A stretch of 17,646 bases of DNA from Bacteroidota bacterium (GTDB lineage Bacteria > Bacteroidota > Bacteroidia > Bacteroidales > Bacteroidaceae). The notes beneath the pieces are model-generated. The model saw only the letters and a list, made by a program, of their open reading frames with translations. It made no database searches and had not been told where the DNA came from. Each line of letters starts with the position of its first letter. Position 1 is the stretch's first letter. The stretch lies in NCBI GenBank assembly GCA_023458215.1, contig JAEXAJ010000174.1:1-17646 (forward strand). Reading direction: 5' to 3'. Below are positions 1 through 6,829 of this stretch, piece after piece. The position numbers were made by a program, and so were the translations under genes.

Positions 1-2
1 TC

Positions 3-455
3 ACAATGATAATCCGTTCCAATGCCATCGGTATTCCATTGCTAGCCATCATCCAAGGCGGAGTAGCCATGATAGGTTACTGGATATTCGGCGCGCCCAA
101 TATATTACTTTCGGGACTTCTCACCTGCTTTGCAAGTGTCATTCCGATGGTAGGCACCGCATTAGTGTGGGTTCCCATAGCCATATATATGGCATTAATA
201 GGCAACTGGTTCCAAGCTGCCGGACTGGCCGTCTTCGGCGCTATCGTTATCTCCCAACTCGACAACCTGATACGTTTCATGATTCAAAAGAAGATGGCGA
301 ATATCCATCCGCTCATCACCATCTTCGGTGTAGTCATCGGATTGTCTATCTTCGGTTTTATGGGCATCATCTTCGGCCCTTTATTGCTCTCGCTCTTCTT
401 CCTTTTTGTGGATATGTTCAAAAGGGGGTATCTGGACGGGGATTTATACGTGTAA
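3..455 (+). CDS. AI-2E family transporter, C-terminal part (5' truncated by window)
   Basis: This is the last 150 codons of an integral membrane protein of the AI-2E/YdiK/PerM family (PF01594). The frame is open to the left window edge, so the ATG at position 6 is internal and not the true start. The visible part has four or five hydrophobic segments. It carries the family's C-terminal pattern: a Pro-Met-Val-Gly-Thr turn between helices (about codons 47-51), an Asp-Asn-Leu-Ile-Arg segment, a His-Pro-Leu motif, and a final Gly-Phe-Met-Gly-Ile-Ile-Phe-Gly-Pro helix. Members are inner-membrane permeases or exporters. Some export autoinducer-2 and others act in Na+/H+ exchange, so the substrate cannot be told from sequence. 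The gene converges on the minus-strand VirE ORF with only 28 bases between stops, and no intrinsic terminator is visible there. Confidence 0.85.
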   Translation, partial: TMIIRSNAIGIPLLAIIQGGVAMIGYWIFGAPNILLSGLLTCFASVIPMVGTALVWVPIAIYMALIGNWFQAAGLAVFGAIVISQLDNLIRFMIQKKMANIHPLITIFGVVIGLSIFGFMGIIFGPLLLSLFFLFVDMFKRGYLDGDLYV

Positions 456-483
456 TGGAACTTTTTTGTCTATCACAAATAGA

Positions 484-1869
484 TCATGTTCTCGCCACCC
501 AATAAAGAATCCCCCTATTCGTCCGCTTGGACCGCAATTCATTCTTCTTCAATATCCTTCCAAAAGAACTCACATTAGTAGTATTCAACTTGATCTCCCG
601 ATTCCGGTCGTGCAGCACCTCCAATATCTGCATCGGAGAGAGGTATTCGCCTTCCTCTCCTTCTTCGGGAGATCGGAAACAGCAATGAAACAGCTGCTCC
701 AAGGGGCTGACTTGCTCAAACTCGTGGTTGGTTTCCTTGAGAATGGCTTCATCTTCATCGTCAAACCAGTAACGTTCGCCTTTCAAAATATCGTTCATGG
801 CCTGGGCATACAGTTGTTTGTAATTTATCGTAACATTCGTTTGAATAGGCGCTGTCACTTCCACGCACACAAAACGGCGGCTGCCGCTGGTATCTGTAAG
901 CAAATCTTTATGATTGCTCGTGCCGATGAACGAAGCATATCGCCGTAACTCTTGAATACTGCTGCCGTAGGGTTTACGAAGATTGGCCACCGGCTTCTGT
1001 AACAAGTGCTTCAAGAATCCTTGCTGGTTAGGGTTAATCTGATCGAACTCGTCAATATTCACCAACAAGAAGCGTCCCAAATACATTTCAGCGTCTCGCT
1101 TACTTTTAAAATCCAAACTATCAGTATAGCCGAAGCGCAACTCAGGCGGTAACAATATTCGACAAAAAGTAGATTTACGATAACCTTGCGCACCAATGAG
1201 CAAGGGCGAAGTGCTATTAGCGTGCATCTTATCCAGCCCCCGCCAGTGTGCCACCATGTTCAGAAACCAACGATAAAAGAACTCCCGCCAATGCGGATTG
1301 TCACACGGCACCAGGTCGGCAAGCGCACGAATGCGATCTTTGCCATCCCAACGACCCGTTTCGCAAAGATATTCTTCCACAGGATTGTACAAAGGTACCC
1401 GATTGGAAGTCAGATAACGGCTCACGTCCCTATCCCACGCGCGGATGCCCTCCTGCAAGGCATCCATTGCCACACTGTTGCGGGCGCGCTGGTCCATCAC
1501 TTGAAAATAGAAGTGAATGGAATCGCGCTGCCGGTATTCCAAGTCGCCCATCAACTGGTTGAAACGAAATTCGTAACGCCGTTCCATAAATTCTTCCAGC
1601 TTTAAGCAAGTGGCCTGTTCGGGAGTCAGTATGCTTTTTTTGCCGAAACCCTTACATTCCCGGTAAAGATTGTGCAAGGTAGTGCGCACCGTCTGCACGT
1701 CGGCCTGACGGTAAAAGTGTATCATCACCTGCCGCACGGCCTCTTCTTCGGGAATACCCGCCTTGAAACATTGCTCGCCCAAGTGCACCAGCAGGGATTG
1801 TATATCTTCGTCGCGCTGCCAATCTTCCACTTCGTCCAGCGCCTTGTCCAGGGCTGTTTCAAATAACAA
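484..1869 (-). CDS. VapE/VirE-family P-loop ATPase with DUF3874 C-terminus (probable C-terminal half of an amber-split gene)
   Basis: This is a 461-residue P-loop ATPase of the virulence-associated E family (PF05272), related to superfamily 3 helicase-like replication proteins of phages and satellites. The Walker A motif is GAQGYRKST (226-234), with Arg in place of the usual last Gly. Walker B is FLLVNIDEFD (267-276), a sensor-1 stretch IGTSN lies at 315-319 and an arginine-finger-like GSRRF at 329-333. The last 75 residues match the DUF3874 type (SPLEQLF, then a winged-helix-like tail). No ordinary start is visible. The frame opens directly after a TAG at 1900-1902, the first usable codon is TTG at 1869, no purine-rich ribosome site precedes it, and the first in-frame ATG is codon 48. 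The upstream VirE_N ORF is in the same frame, so this is probably the rear half of one roughly 700-residue protein. Its GC content is clearly higher than that of the genes at 4.0-7.5 kb. Confidence 0.85.
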   Translation of the reverse strand: MLFETALDKALDEVEDWQRDEDIQSLLVHLGEQCFKAGIPEEEAVRQVMIHFYRQADVQTVRTTLHNLYRECKGFGKKSILTPEQATCLKLEEFMERRYEFRFNQLMGDLEYRQRDSIHFYFQVMDQRARNSVAMDALQEGIRAWDRDVSRYLTSNRVPLYNPVEEYLCETGRWDGKDRIRALADLVPCDNPHWREFFYRWFLNMVAHWRGLDKMHANSTSPLLIGAQGYRKSTFCRILLPPELRFGYTDSLDFKSKRDAEMYLGRFLLVNIDEFDQINPNQQGFLKHLLQKPVANLRKPYGSSIQELRRYASFIGTSNHKDLLTDTSGSRRFVCVEVTAPIQTNVTINYKQLYAQAMNDILKGERYWFDDEDEAILKETNHEFEQVSPLEQLFHCCFRSPEEGEEGEYLSPMQILEVLHDRNREIKLNTTNVSSFGRILKKNELRSKRTNRGILYWVART

Positions 1870-1899
1870 AGTAAATGTCTGCGAAGATTCATATCCGGG

Positions 1900-2577
1900 C
1901 TAAATACGTTTTAAAGGATTTTCTTCCTCCAGTTTATGCTGCCTGAAAGTCTGCTCGCCGGGCATTGCCAGCGGCTGTTCCAAACAGAAAGACACGGCAT
2001 TGGGGTTATAGAAAGGTGTGTCGTCCTGCGTCATCCGGAAACTGTCCGAAGGAGATGGCACTTTCAGCAAAATCGGAAACGGCAGAATGGGTTGGTAGCA
2101 TTGCACCGCCATGCGATAGGCGTGCGCATGAAACAAGTTTATATCCTCCTCCCGCTGCGGCAAACTTCCATCCGGCAAGGCAAAGCAGACCCATATCTTC
2201 ACGCTCCGCCCGCTGCTTCCGGCAATCGCTGCGCAAGTCTGCGGCAAAAGTGCCGCCCGCTCCTTCACCAACTCCACCTCCGCACTGCCCGAAAGTTGTT
2301 GCACATCCAGTGTCACAATGCCATTATAATACCTCACCTTGCGTTCTCCCTCCCGGGTTCGCCCCAACTCCAAGGCGGGGCAGACATGAGGCAGGCGATC
2401 TATATGTTCGTAACTTCCCCGATCTTCCTTACCCGTATAGCTGAGCATCGTACGCAACCCACTGACGTATTGCCCTTTGGTTTCTATTTTAATCCGATCC
2501 ATAAATGCACCCGCTTCGTAGGTGCTGATACTCTCTTTTCCGGTGTTCCCATCGGTTCTGATTAAGGTAATTTTCAT
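1900..2577 (-). CDS. VirE_N / BT4734-like N-terminal domain protein (front half of the split VirE gene)
   Basis: This 225-residue protein starts at the ATG at 2577 (MKITLIRTDG). A TTG nine codons upstream is also in frame, but the ATG sits right after AGGAA and is preferred. It resembles the BT4734-like/VirE N-terminal domain (PF08800), which is normally found at the front of VirE proteins. Features seen are NGIVTLDVQQL (Asp at about 91), SSGRSVKIWV (121-130) and SFRMTQDD (179-186). These sit where archaeo-eukaryotic primases have motif I (DhD), motif II (sGxGxH) and motif III. Here the second motif I acid is Gln and the motif II His is Lys, so if the primase fold is right (my inference) catalysis may be lost. 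The ORF ends at TAG 1900-1902, and the VapE ATPase frame continues without a shift. The two ORFs together probably make up one interrupted gene. Confidence 0.8.
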   Translation of the reverse strand: MKITLIRTDGNTGKESISTYEAGAFMDRIKIETKGQYVSGLRTMLSYTGKEDRGSYEHIDRLPHVCPALELGRTREGERKVRYYNGIVTLDVQQLSGSAEVELVKERAALLPQTCAAIAGSSGRSVKIWVCFALPDGSLPQREEDINLFHAHAYRMAVQCYQPILPFPILLKVPSPSDSFRMTQDDTPFYNPNAVSFCLEQPLAMPGEQTFRQHKLEEENPLKRI

Positions 2578-2632
2578 TTCCTGATTGATTTTAAAAATAC
2601 ACAACAGATAAGAACTATTTCTTAAGAGACTG

Positions 2633-2663
2633 CAAGGTACGGATAAACATCGGTATACTCAAA
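2633..2663 (-). promoter_or_regulatory. Candidate promoter for the VirE operon
   Basis: On the minus strand TTTG (2660-2663) is followed after 20 bases by TACCTTG (2633-2639), one T short of the Bacteroides -7 element TAnnTTTG. Transcription would start near 2625, leaving a leader of about 50 bases before the ATG at 2577. Spacing is right but the -7 box is imperfect. Confidence 0.4.
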
Positions 2664-2749
2664 TAAATAAAGGCTTTTATTTGCATCAAAAACAACAGTT
2701 TCCAACGTCTGAAACATACGTATATAATTAAGAAAAGATACGTCATAAA

Positions 2750-2781
2750 TTTGCATTTGCCTCATTAATTTTGTATCTTTG
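2750..2781 (+). promoter_or_regulatory. Strong Bacteroides-type promoter for the structured RNA
   Basis: TTTG at 2750-2753 is followed after exactly 20 bases by TATCTTTG at 2774-2781. Both elements match the primary-sigma consensus of Bacteroidetes (TTTG / TAnnTTTG). The expected start is about seven bases downstream of the -7 box, at G2788. That is the first base of the 18-bp closing helix of the RNA, so promoter and RNA structure support each other. Confidence 0.8.
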
Positions 2782-2787
2782 GGGTAT

Positions 2788-2891
2788 GTAAAACTTTGTC
2801 CTGCGAACGTGGGATCGACAGCCTTGAGACGTGGGCCCGACGGTTCACATACGTGTGCCGGATAGCCCTCGCACGCAGGACGAGGTTTTGC
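2788..2891 (+). ncRNA. Compact structured small RNA, unassigned (possibly 6S-like or a 5' leader element)
   Basis: Bases 2788-2805 pair with 2874-2891 over 18 consecutive base pairs, with the G-U wobbles expected of a selected RNA helix. The helix can continue across small internal loops: 2808-2809 with 2870-2871, and GGG 2811-2813 with CCC 2866-2868. The inside holds a terminal hairpin, CGG-UU-CACA-UACG-UGUG-CCG (2841-2860), with a UNCG-type loop, and a mostly unpaired 5' strand containing GCCUUGAG. There is no open frame of note, and a near-consensus promoter places the start at G2788. The closing helix, one-sided bubble and terminal hairpin recall a short 6S RNA, but I cannot assign a family: it lacks the SRP RNA signature and is too short for tmRNA or RNase P RNA. 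No clear terminator follows, so it could also be read on into the HU gene 120 bases downstream as a leader. Confidence 0.7.
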
Positions 2892-3011
2892 ATAAGGCTT
2901 TCAGATATTTTGTACGGTTCTTTTTCGCATTATACACAAGTATGAAGGAGAAAAAGTACTAATGTCCCTGAGCTTCAACCCACACATTTAATTATTAAAA
3001 CATTAAGCATT

Positions 3012-3641
3012 ATGGCAGCACAGTATGATTTCAGACCTATGCCGAGCACAAAAGACGACGATAAGCCCCAACTTTTGTACCCACGTATCGTAAACAAAGG
3101 CACTATCGACACCGAACGACTGGTGAGCGACATCAGTGCCATGTCCAGTTTCTCTCCCGGAGACATCGAGGGGTTGCTGGCCGCATTCGAAGAACGCATT
3201 TCATATTATCTTTCCGAAGGCCATCATGTACAACTGGGTGATCTCGGATATTTTTCAGCCGGACTTAGCGCTCGCCCTGTTGAGGATAAAAAGGAGATTC
3301 ACTCGCAAAGCATTTATTTCGGAAAAGTGCACTTTCGGGTATCGCCGGCATTCCGCAAACGGTGCGCCGGATTTCTGGAACGTGTCCGTCCCGGGTATGG
3401 TTTCAGGCAGAGTCAAACACTGAGCGGTGCGGAACGTTACCGTCGGTTAATGGTCTATCTGGAGTCTCATCCCTTCATTACTCGCATCAATTATAGCGGA
3501 ATTACAGGACTTTTGAAGAACAAAGCATTAAATGACCTCAATTTGCTTGTTAATAAAGGTTATTTGGACACAATTGGCAGAGGGTCGCACAAAGTCTACG
3601 TAAAAGCTGTAAATAAGGAAGTTACAGAAGAAAAGCTATGA
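3012..3641 (+). CDS. HU-family DNA-binding protein (CCDC81/HIG type) with C-terminal winged-helix-like extension
   Basis: This 209-residue protein has an HU-like DNA-binding fold in residues 1-126. The fold shows a helical N-terminus, then QLGDLGYFSAGLSA (74-87), a long beta arm, and FRVSPAFRKR (108-117), the pattern of the Bacteroidetes HU-HIG class (PF18291). A linker leads to a second domain (139-198: ERYRRL to SHKVYVK) shaped like a winged helix, so the protein likely has two DNA contacts. It lies divergent from the VirE operon and 120 bases after the structured RNA. The ATG at 3012 follows an A/T-rich leader, usual for Bacteroides. The role is probably nucleoid organisation or local regulation of the cassette (inference). 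After the TGA the same frame stays open for 34 more codons through a repeat cluster; this could be chance. Confidence 0.85.
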   Translation: MAAQYDFRPMPSTKDDDKPQLLYPRIVNKGTIDTERLVSDISAMSSFSPGDIEGLLAAFEERISYYLSEGHHVQLGDLGYFSAGLSARPVEDKKEIHSQSIYFGKVHFRVSPAFRKRCAGFLERVRPGYGFRQSQTLSGAERYRRLMVYLESHPFITRINYSGITGLLKNKALNDLNLLVNKGYLDTIGRGSHKVYVKAVNKEVTEEKL

Positions 3642-3657
3642 GAAAGTGATGGAAAAA

Positions 3658-3759
3658 GCGTGCTGGCAACCATTTGCCAACACGCTGCCAACACGGCTGC
3701 CAGCACGCGCAAGATACTAATTTTCAAATCATTGCTCAAGAAGTGACGGAGTGCTGGCA
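3658..3759. repeat. Cluster of TGCCARCACG direct and inverted repeats after the HU gene
   Basis: GCGTGCTGGCA (3658-3668) is the exact inverse of TGCCAGCACGC (3698-3708). Between them lie two further direct copies, TGCCAACACGC and TGCCAACACGGC, so three direct units abut. A fifth, inverted core (GTGCTGGCA) lies at 3751-3759. The 11-bp arms could form an RNA stem but no U-run follows, so a classic terminator is unlikely. It may be an array of protein-binding sites or an HU-related operator. The rest of the gene-free stretch to 4000 is AT-rich with nothing I recognise. Confidence 0.7.
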
Positions 3760-4000
3760 AATATGATAAAAACTTTATTTGTAGAAAAACGATCAGGCAG
3801 TAGTACAACTATCATCATAAAATAGTAATGGCCTGCATCTTCCTAAAAAGAATACAAGCCAATACCTCTCATTGTGCAATACTCCATAAGATTCTTTCAG
3901 AAAGGTTTAACACCATTACCGAAGATAAGATGATAACTATTTTGATTGATACAGTTCTTTATTTCAAAACTATAAAACTAGCAGTTCATCTAAATTATAA

Positions 4001-4423
4001 TTAGTTCAGATTAAAATTTCCATAAGCATAAGCTCCATTACTACCCTTTATCTCAATCATAAAGTTGCCTGATAGCTCTTCAGGTAATGGAATACTCTTC
4101 AAAGTTGGTGTCTCAATATTCTCAGATGAAGAATAAACAGCAACTCCATCATAAGAGATCGTAATTTCAATTTCACCTACAGGCTGAAAGAAATCTAGTT
4201 CAATAGAATGATTCTCACTTGTGAATGCAGAAATAGGTATGGCAACAGGAATAGAGCGATGCTCTTGTTGAGGTCCTTTAGGGCGCTCAAATGGAATATC
4301 ATTACCATATAAAGTCACTCCTGACTCAGCAGCTAGAACTTTAGAATTAGCAACCGATGAACTAATAAACAGTAAACAACATAAACTTAGTAAACGAAAA
4401 ATAAATCTAGTCTTCATAGGCAT
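4001..4423 (-). CDS. DUF3244 domain secreted protein
   Basis: This small exported protein of 140 residues has a Sec signal peptide: basic residues at the start, a hydrophobic core RLLSLCCLLFISSSVA, and likely cleavage after about residue 31. The mature part is a short beta-rich domain with the DUF3244 (PF11589) pattern: a region around PISAFTSENHSIELDF, the strand pair EIEITISYDGVAVYSSS, and a final IEIKGSNGAYAYGNFNL. The family is nearly confined to Bacteroidetes and has an immunoglobulin-like fold. No biochemical function is established. It lies downstream of a TPR lipoprotein on the same strand, a pairing that suggests a shared sensing or surface role, but it also has its own -7 box. An in-frame Met at codon 3 is an alternative start. 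Confidence 0.75.
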   Translation of the reverse strand: MPMKTRFIFRLLSLCCLLFISSSVANSKVLAAESGVTLYGNDIPFERPKGPQQEHRSIPVAIPISAFTSENHSIELDFFQPVGEIEITISYDGVAVYSSSENIETPTLKSIPLPEELSGNFMIEIKGSNGAYAYGNFNLN

Positions 4424-4443
4424 TATCTTTTTAATTGATTCGG

Positions 4444-4476
4444 CAAAGTTAATGCTTAAGAGAATATTTTAGGAAA
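4444..4476 (-). promoter_or_regulatory. Promoter for the DUF3244 gene
   Basis: On the minus strand the perfect -7 box TAACTTTG (4444-4451) lies 21 bases after TTTC (4473-4476), one base off TTTG. The start would fall near 4437, giving a leader of about 14 bases before the ATG at 4423. Confidence 0.55.
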
Positions 4477-4532
4477 TATTTACTGGACACTTCACAAATC
4501 ACATATCAATCTAATATACAATACAATACCTA

Positions 4533-6332
4533 CTAAAACAAATCTATTTTAGTGGACACATTTAAAGGATAAAAAGTTAAAAATTTATCTAATTCATCAT
4601 CGCTATTCAATCTTAATTTATCTCTTAACCTCTGTTTTTTCTTGAAAATAGAATTCTTCTCACATTGAAAAACGATCATTAATCCAGCAGCAGTAAAATC
4701 AAGCTTAACAAATATTGCCAGCATTAGATTATTGTCATTTAGACTATATTCTTTTTTCAATTTACTCACAAAATTTCCAAACATCAGATCAACATATTCA
4801 AATACTAGAGATTTCTCCTTTTGAGTCATATTTTCAACAATAAGAAGCCCCTTTTTTAATTGTTCCAATATATAAATGCCACCTGCACAAGAATCCTCTT
4901 TTATTGCTTTATTCTCACTTACCAATATTTGAATTCTTTGATTCAATTTCACAATTTGCTCTTTTACTGAATCATCACTTTTATTCTCCAAATCATATAT
5001 TCTCTGATTCAAACTTTTCATTTCCAATTCAGCATTCTTTGCGATTCTTCCTTCTTTACGTTTCAAATCATCAATTTGACAAATATATTGTCCAATTATC
5101 TGTTCATTCTTTTTTATTGTTTCTGTTACTTTCTCCAAATGCACCTTCCAACGTTTCCTTAAAATGTCTCTATATTGTTTTTTTATCCAAAAATATAAAG
5201 ACACACTGATTATTATCAGCAAAGAAGATAAGGAAATCCAAAAGTAAAATTGCTTTTGATTTTTCTGTTCAAGCAAATTCTTTTCCATTTGCAATTTCTT
5301 TGTCTCATACTTCCTCTGTAGAGTGAAAATTTGATTTCTTAAATCTGCATCTTGATCTATTTTCAATAAGGAATCGGATCTCTCTTTGTAATAAAGAGCC
5401 AAACCATAATTTTCTTTTTGTTTCTCTAGTAAATAAAGGTAATTATATGCTCCTGCTTGGGTAAAAACATCTTTAGATGTCAACCCTTGTTCAAAACATT
5501 TTTCAGCTTCCTCTAATTTTCCGATTTGCATATAGGCATCTCCCAAAGAAAGATAGTAGTATTTAATGTTACGAATATCTTTTTCATATTTGATTGCAGC
5601 AGAAAAATCATTAATGGCGCTAATAAGGTTTCCTTTCTTTTTTTCTACTATCCCTAACATCTGAAGTAAAGATGGTAAAATTGATGCAGCACTATCTTTT
5701 CTCAAAAGCGAAATTCCTAAATCCAAATACCAACTTGCACTATCATTTTCTCCTTTAATATCATATATCCAAGCTATATTTCGGTAATCATATATTGCCC
5801 CTAGTGTATCTGCTGCTAAATAATAATACTTAGCCGATTTCCGATAATTTTCAAGTGCCATATCATACATACCCCGATCATCATTTATACGCCCAATATA
5901 TTCCAGAATTAGAGCCTGCAATTTATACTCTTTTGTTTTCTCCAATTTCGTATGAGCATTCAAGTAAGCCTGCATCGCAATCGTATCATTATACTGCAAG
6001 GCAGTCACCTTCCCATAATAAAAAAGTGCTTTCCCTGCCCTCACCTTATCATCACTATCTTGATAATAATCTACTGCAAGCTTTATCAATGAGTCTGATT
6101 GTAAACTATCCAAGAAATTTTTATCACGAGCTTGGGTTAACAGTAGCGCATAGTCAGCACACTGTTTTCCATAAAGTCTCTCCGGATGAGGTAATTGATT
6201 TAATAACAATAGTGCACTATCAGGATATACTTCCATATATCTTTCTACTTTACTTAAAATATCAGTCGTTTCATTCTGTGCACATGAGCAAAATAGCCCA
6301 CAAATGATTATAAGTTGCAGATATCGTACCAT
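4533..6332 (-). CDS. TPR lipoprotein with transmembrane helix, coiled coil and HTH-like C-terminus (Bacteroides TPR/DUF6377-like)
   Basis: This 599-residue protein starts at ATG 6332; a TTG five codons upstream is less likely. The N-terminus is a lipoprotein-type signal (YLQLIIICGLFCSC, candidate lipid Cys17). Residues about 20-320 are helical TPR repeats, for example GRINDDRGMYDMALENYRKS and GDAYMQIGKLEEAEKCFEQG. A single membrane helix follows (about 362-383), then a long charged coiled coil (about 387-478). The C-terminal domain (about 500-590) contains an LNDNNLMLAIFVKLDFTAA stretch and a KKKQRLRDKL segment, resembling the recognition-helix layout of LuxR/sigma-4-like domains. The design suggests a periplasmic sensor linked to a cytoplasmic DNA-binding domain. 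This is inference, because a lipidated N-terminus plus an internal membrane helix is odd. Base composition is much more AT-rich than the backbone genes, consistent with transfer. Confidence 0.75.
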   Translation of the reverse strand: MVRYLQLIIICGLFCSCAQNETTDILSKVERYMEVYPDSALLLLNQLPHPERLYGKQCADYALLLTQARDKNFLDSLQSDSLIKLAVDYYQDSDDKVRAGKALFYYGKVTALQYNDTIAMQAYLNAHTKLEKTKEYKLQALILEYIGRINDDRGMYDMALENYRKSAKYYYLAADTLGAIYDYRNIAWIYDIKGENDSASWYLDLGISLLRKDSAASILPSLLQMLGIVEKKKGNLISAINDFSAAIKYEKDIRNIKYYYLSLGDAYMQIGKLEEAEKCFEQGLTSKDVFTQAGAYNYLYLLEKQKENYGLALYYKERSDSLLKIDQDADLRNQIFTLQRKYETKKLQMEKNLLEQKNQKQFYFWISLSSLLIIISVSLYFWIKKQYRDILRKRWKVHLEKVTETIKKNEQIIGQYICQIDDLKRKEGRIAKNAELEMKSLNQRIYDLENKSDDSVKEQIVKLNQRIQILVSENKAIKEDSCAGGIYILEQLKKGLLIVENMTQKEKSLVFEYVDLMFGNFVSKLKKEYSLNDNNLMLAIFVKLDFTAAGLMIVFQCEKNSIFKKKQRLRDKLRLNSDDELDKFLTFYPLNVSTKIDLF

Positions 6333-6363
6333 AAGTTGAATTTCCAATCTTTTATAAATCTTA

Positions 6364-6429
6364 CAAATATAAGATTAACTTATTTAGCATTACGAAGGTA
6401 ATGATTTAACAGTTAACTGACCAAAGATA
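6364..6429 (-). promoter_or_regulatory. Two candidate -7 boxes for the TPR lipoprotein gene
   Basis: On the minus strand TATATTTG (6364-6371) and TATCTTTG (6422-6429) both match TAnnTTTG. Neither has a good TTTG at the expected spacing, so I cannot choose between them. Leaders would be about 25 or 83 bases. Confidence 0.4.
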
Positions 6430-6495
6430 CAAATATCTGTTTCAAAAAGCGCACTAAAAGGAGTAAAATATAACATTCAATATTCCACAAAAAAA

Positions 6496-6539
6496 TTAAT
6501 ATCATATTTGCAGAGCTGCCTCTGCAAATACAATATTAA
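6496..6539. repeat. 44-bp near-perfect palindrome in AT-rich intergenic DNA
   Basis: The arms TTAATAT-CA-TATTTGCAGAG (6496-6515) and CTCTGCAAATA-CA-ATATTAA (6520-6539) are inverted copies. Eighteen of 20 positions pair, and the inner 11 bp are perfect around a CTGC centre. It could fold as a hairpin on either strand. Read on the minus strand it is followed, after about eight bases, by a run of T, so it may terminate the 216-aa gene transcript; it could also be an operator for the TPR gene. The remainder of 6348-6829 is very AT-rich and shows no further gene. Confidence 0.65.
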
Positions 6540-6829
6540 CTATTTCCTATAAACAAACCTTTAAACTTTACCTATAAAATTGACCAATTCTAATAAACAA
6601 GAAAACTACTATTTAATAACCAATTATTTCGATAATAAAAAAACAATGCTACAATTGTAACTATGCTCTTTTTAATTGTTCAAATATAGAAAACAATCTA
6701 AAAATTTCATCTAAATGGAAGTGGACAAAAAAGTACAGAGCATATATCTTGATAAAATACTGATTACAACCTGAATGCAGATTATTAAGAGCCAAAAGTG
6801 GTGGACAAAATTTTATCTCACTTATACTA

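Noticed and set aside
1936..2565. Long plus-strand open frame of 209 codons
   Set aside because: It is antisense to the VirE_N gene, has low-complexity Arg/His/Gln-rich content without domain character, and the opposite strand has clear motifs. The same applies to open frames opposite VapE (1186-1605) and nagB (7916-8473).
2895..2912. TATTTTG as a separate promoter for the HU gene
   Set aside because: It is one base short of TAnnTTTG and the nearest TTTG is only 15 bases upstream. The strong promoter at 2750 could serve the HU gene by readthrough.
484..3641. Prophage or complete phage satellite
   Set aside because: VapE-like and HU-like genes occur in such elements, but no integrase, capsid, terminase, repressor or attachment repeats are visible in the window.
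3642..3746. 34 in-frame sense codons after the HU stop, suggesting TGA readthrough
   Set aside because: An open stretch of this length is not rare by chance, it is built from the nucleotide repeats, and the HU protein already looks complete. Kept only as a note under the repeat finding.
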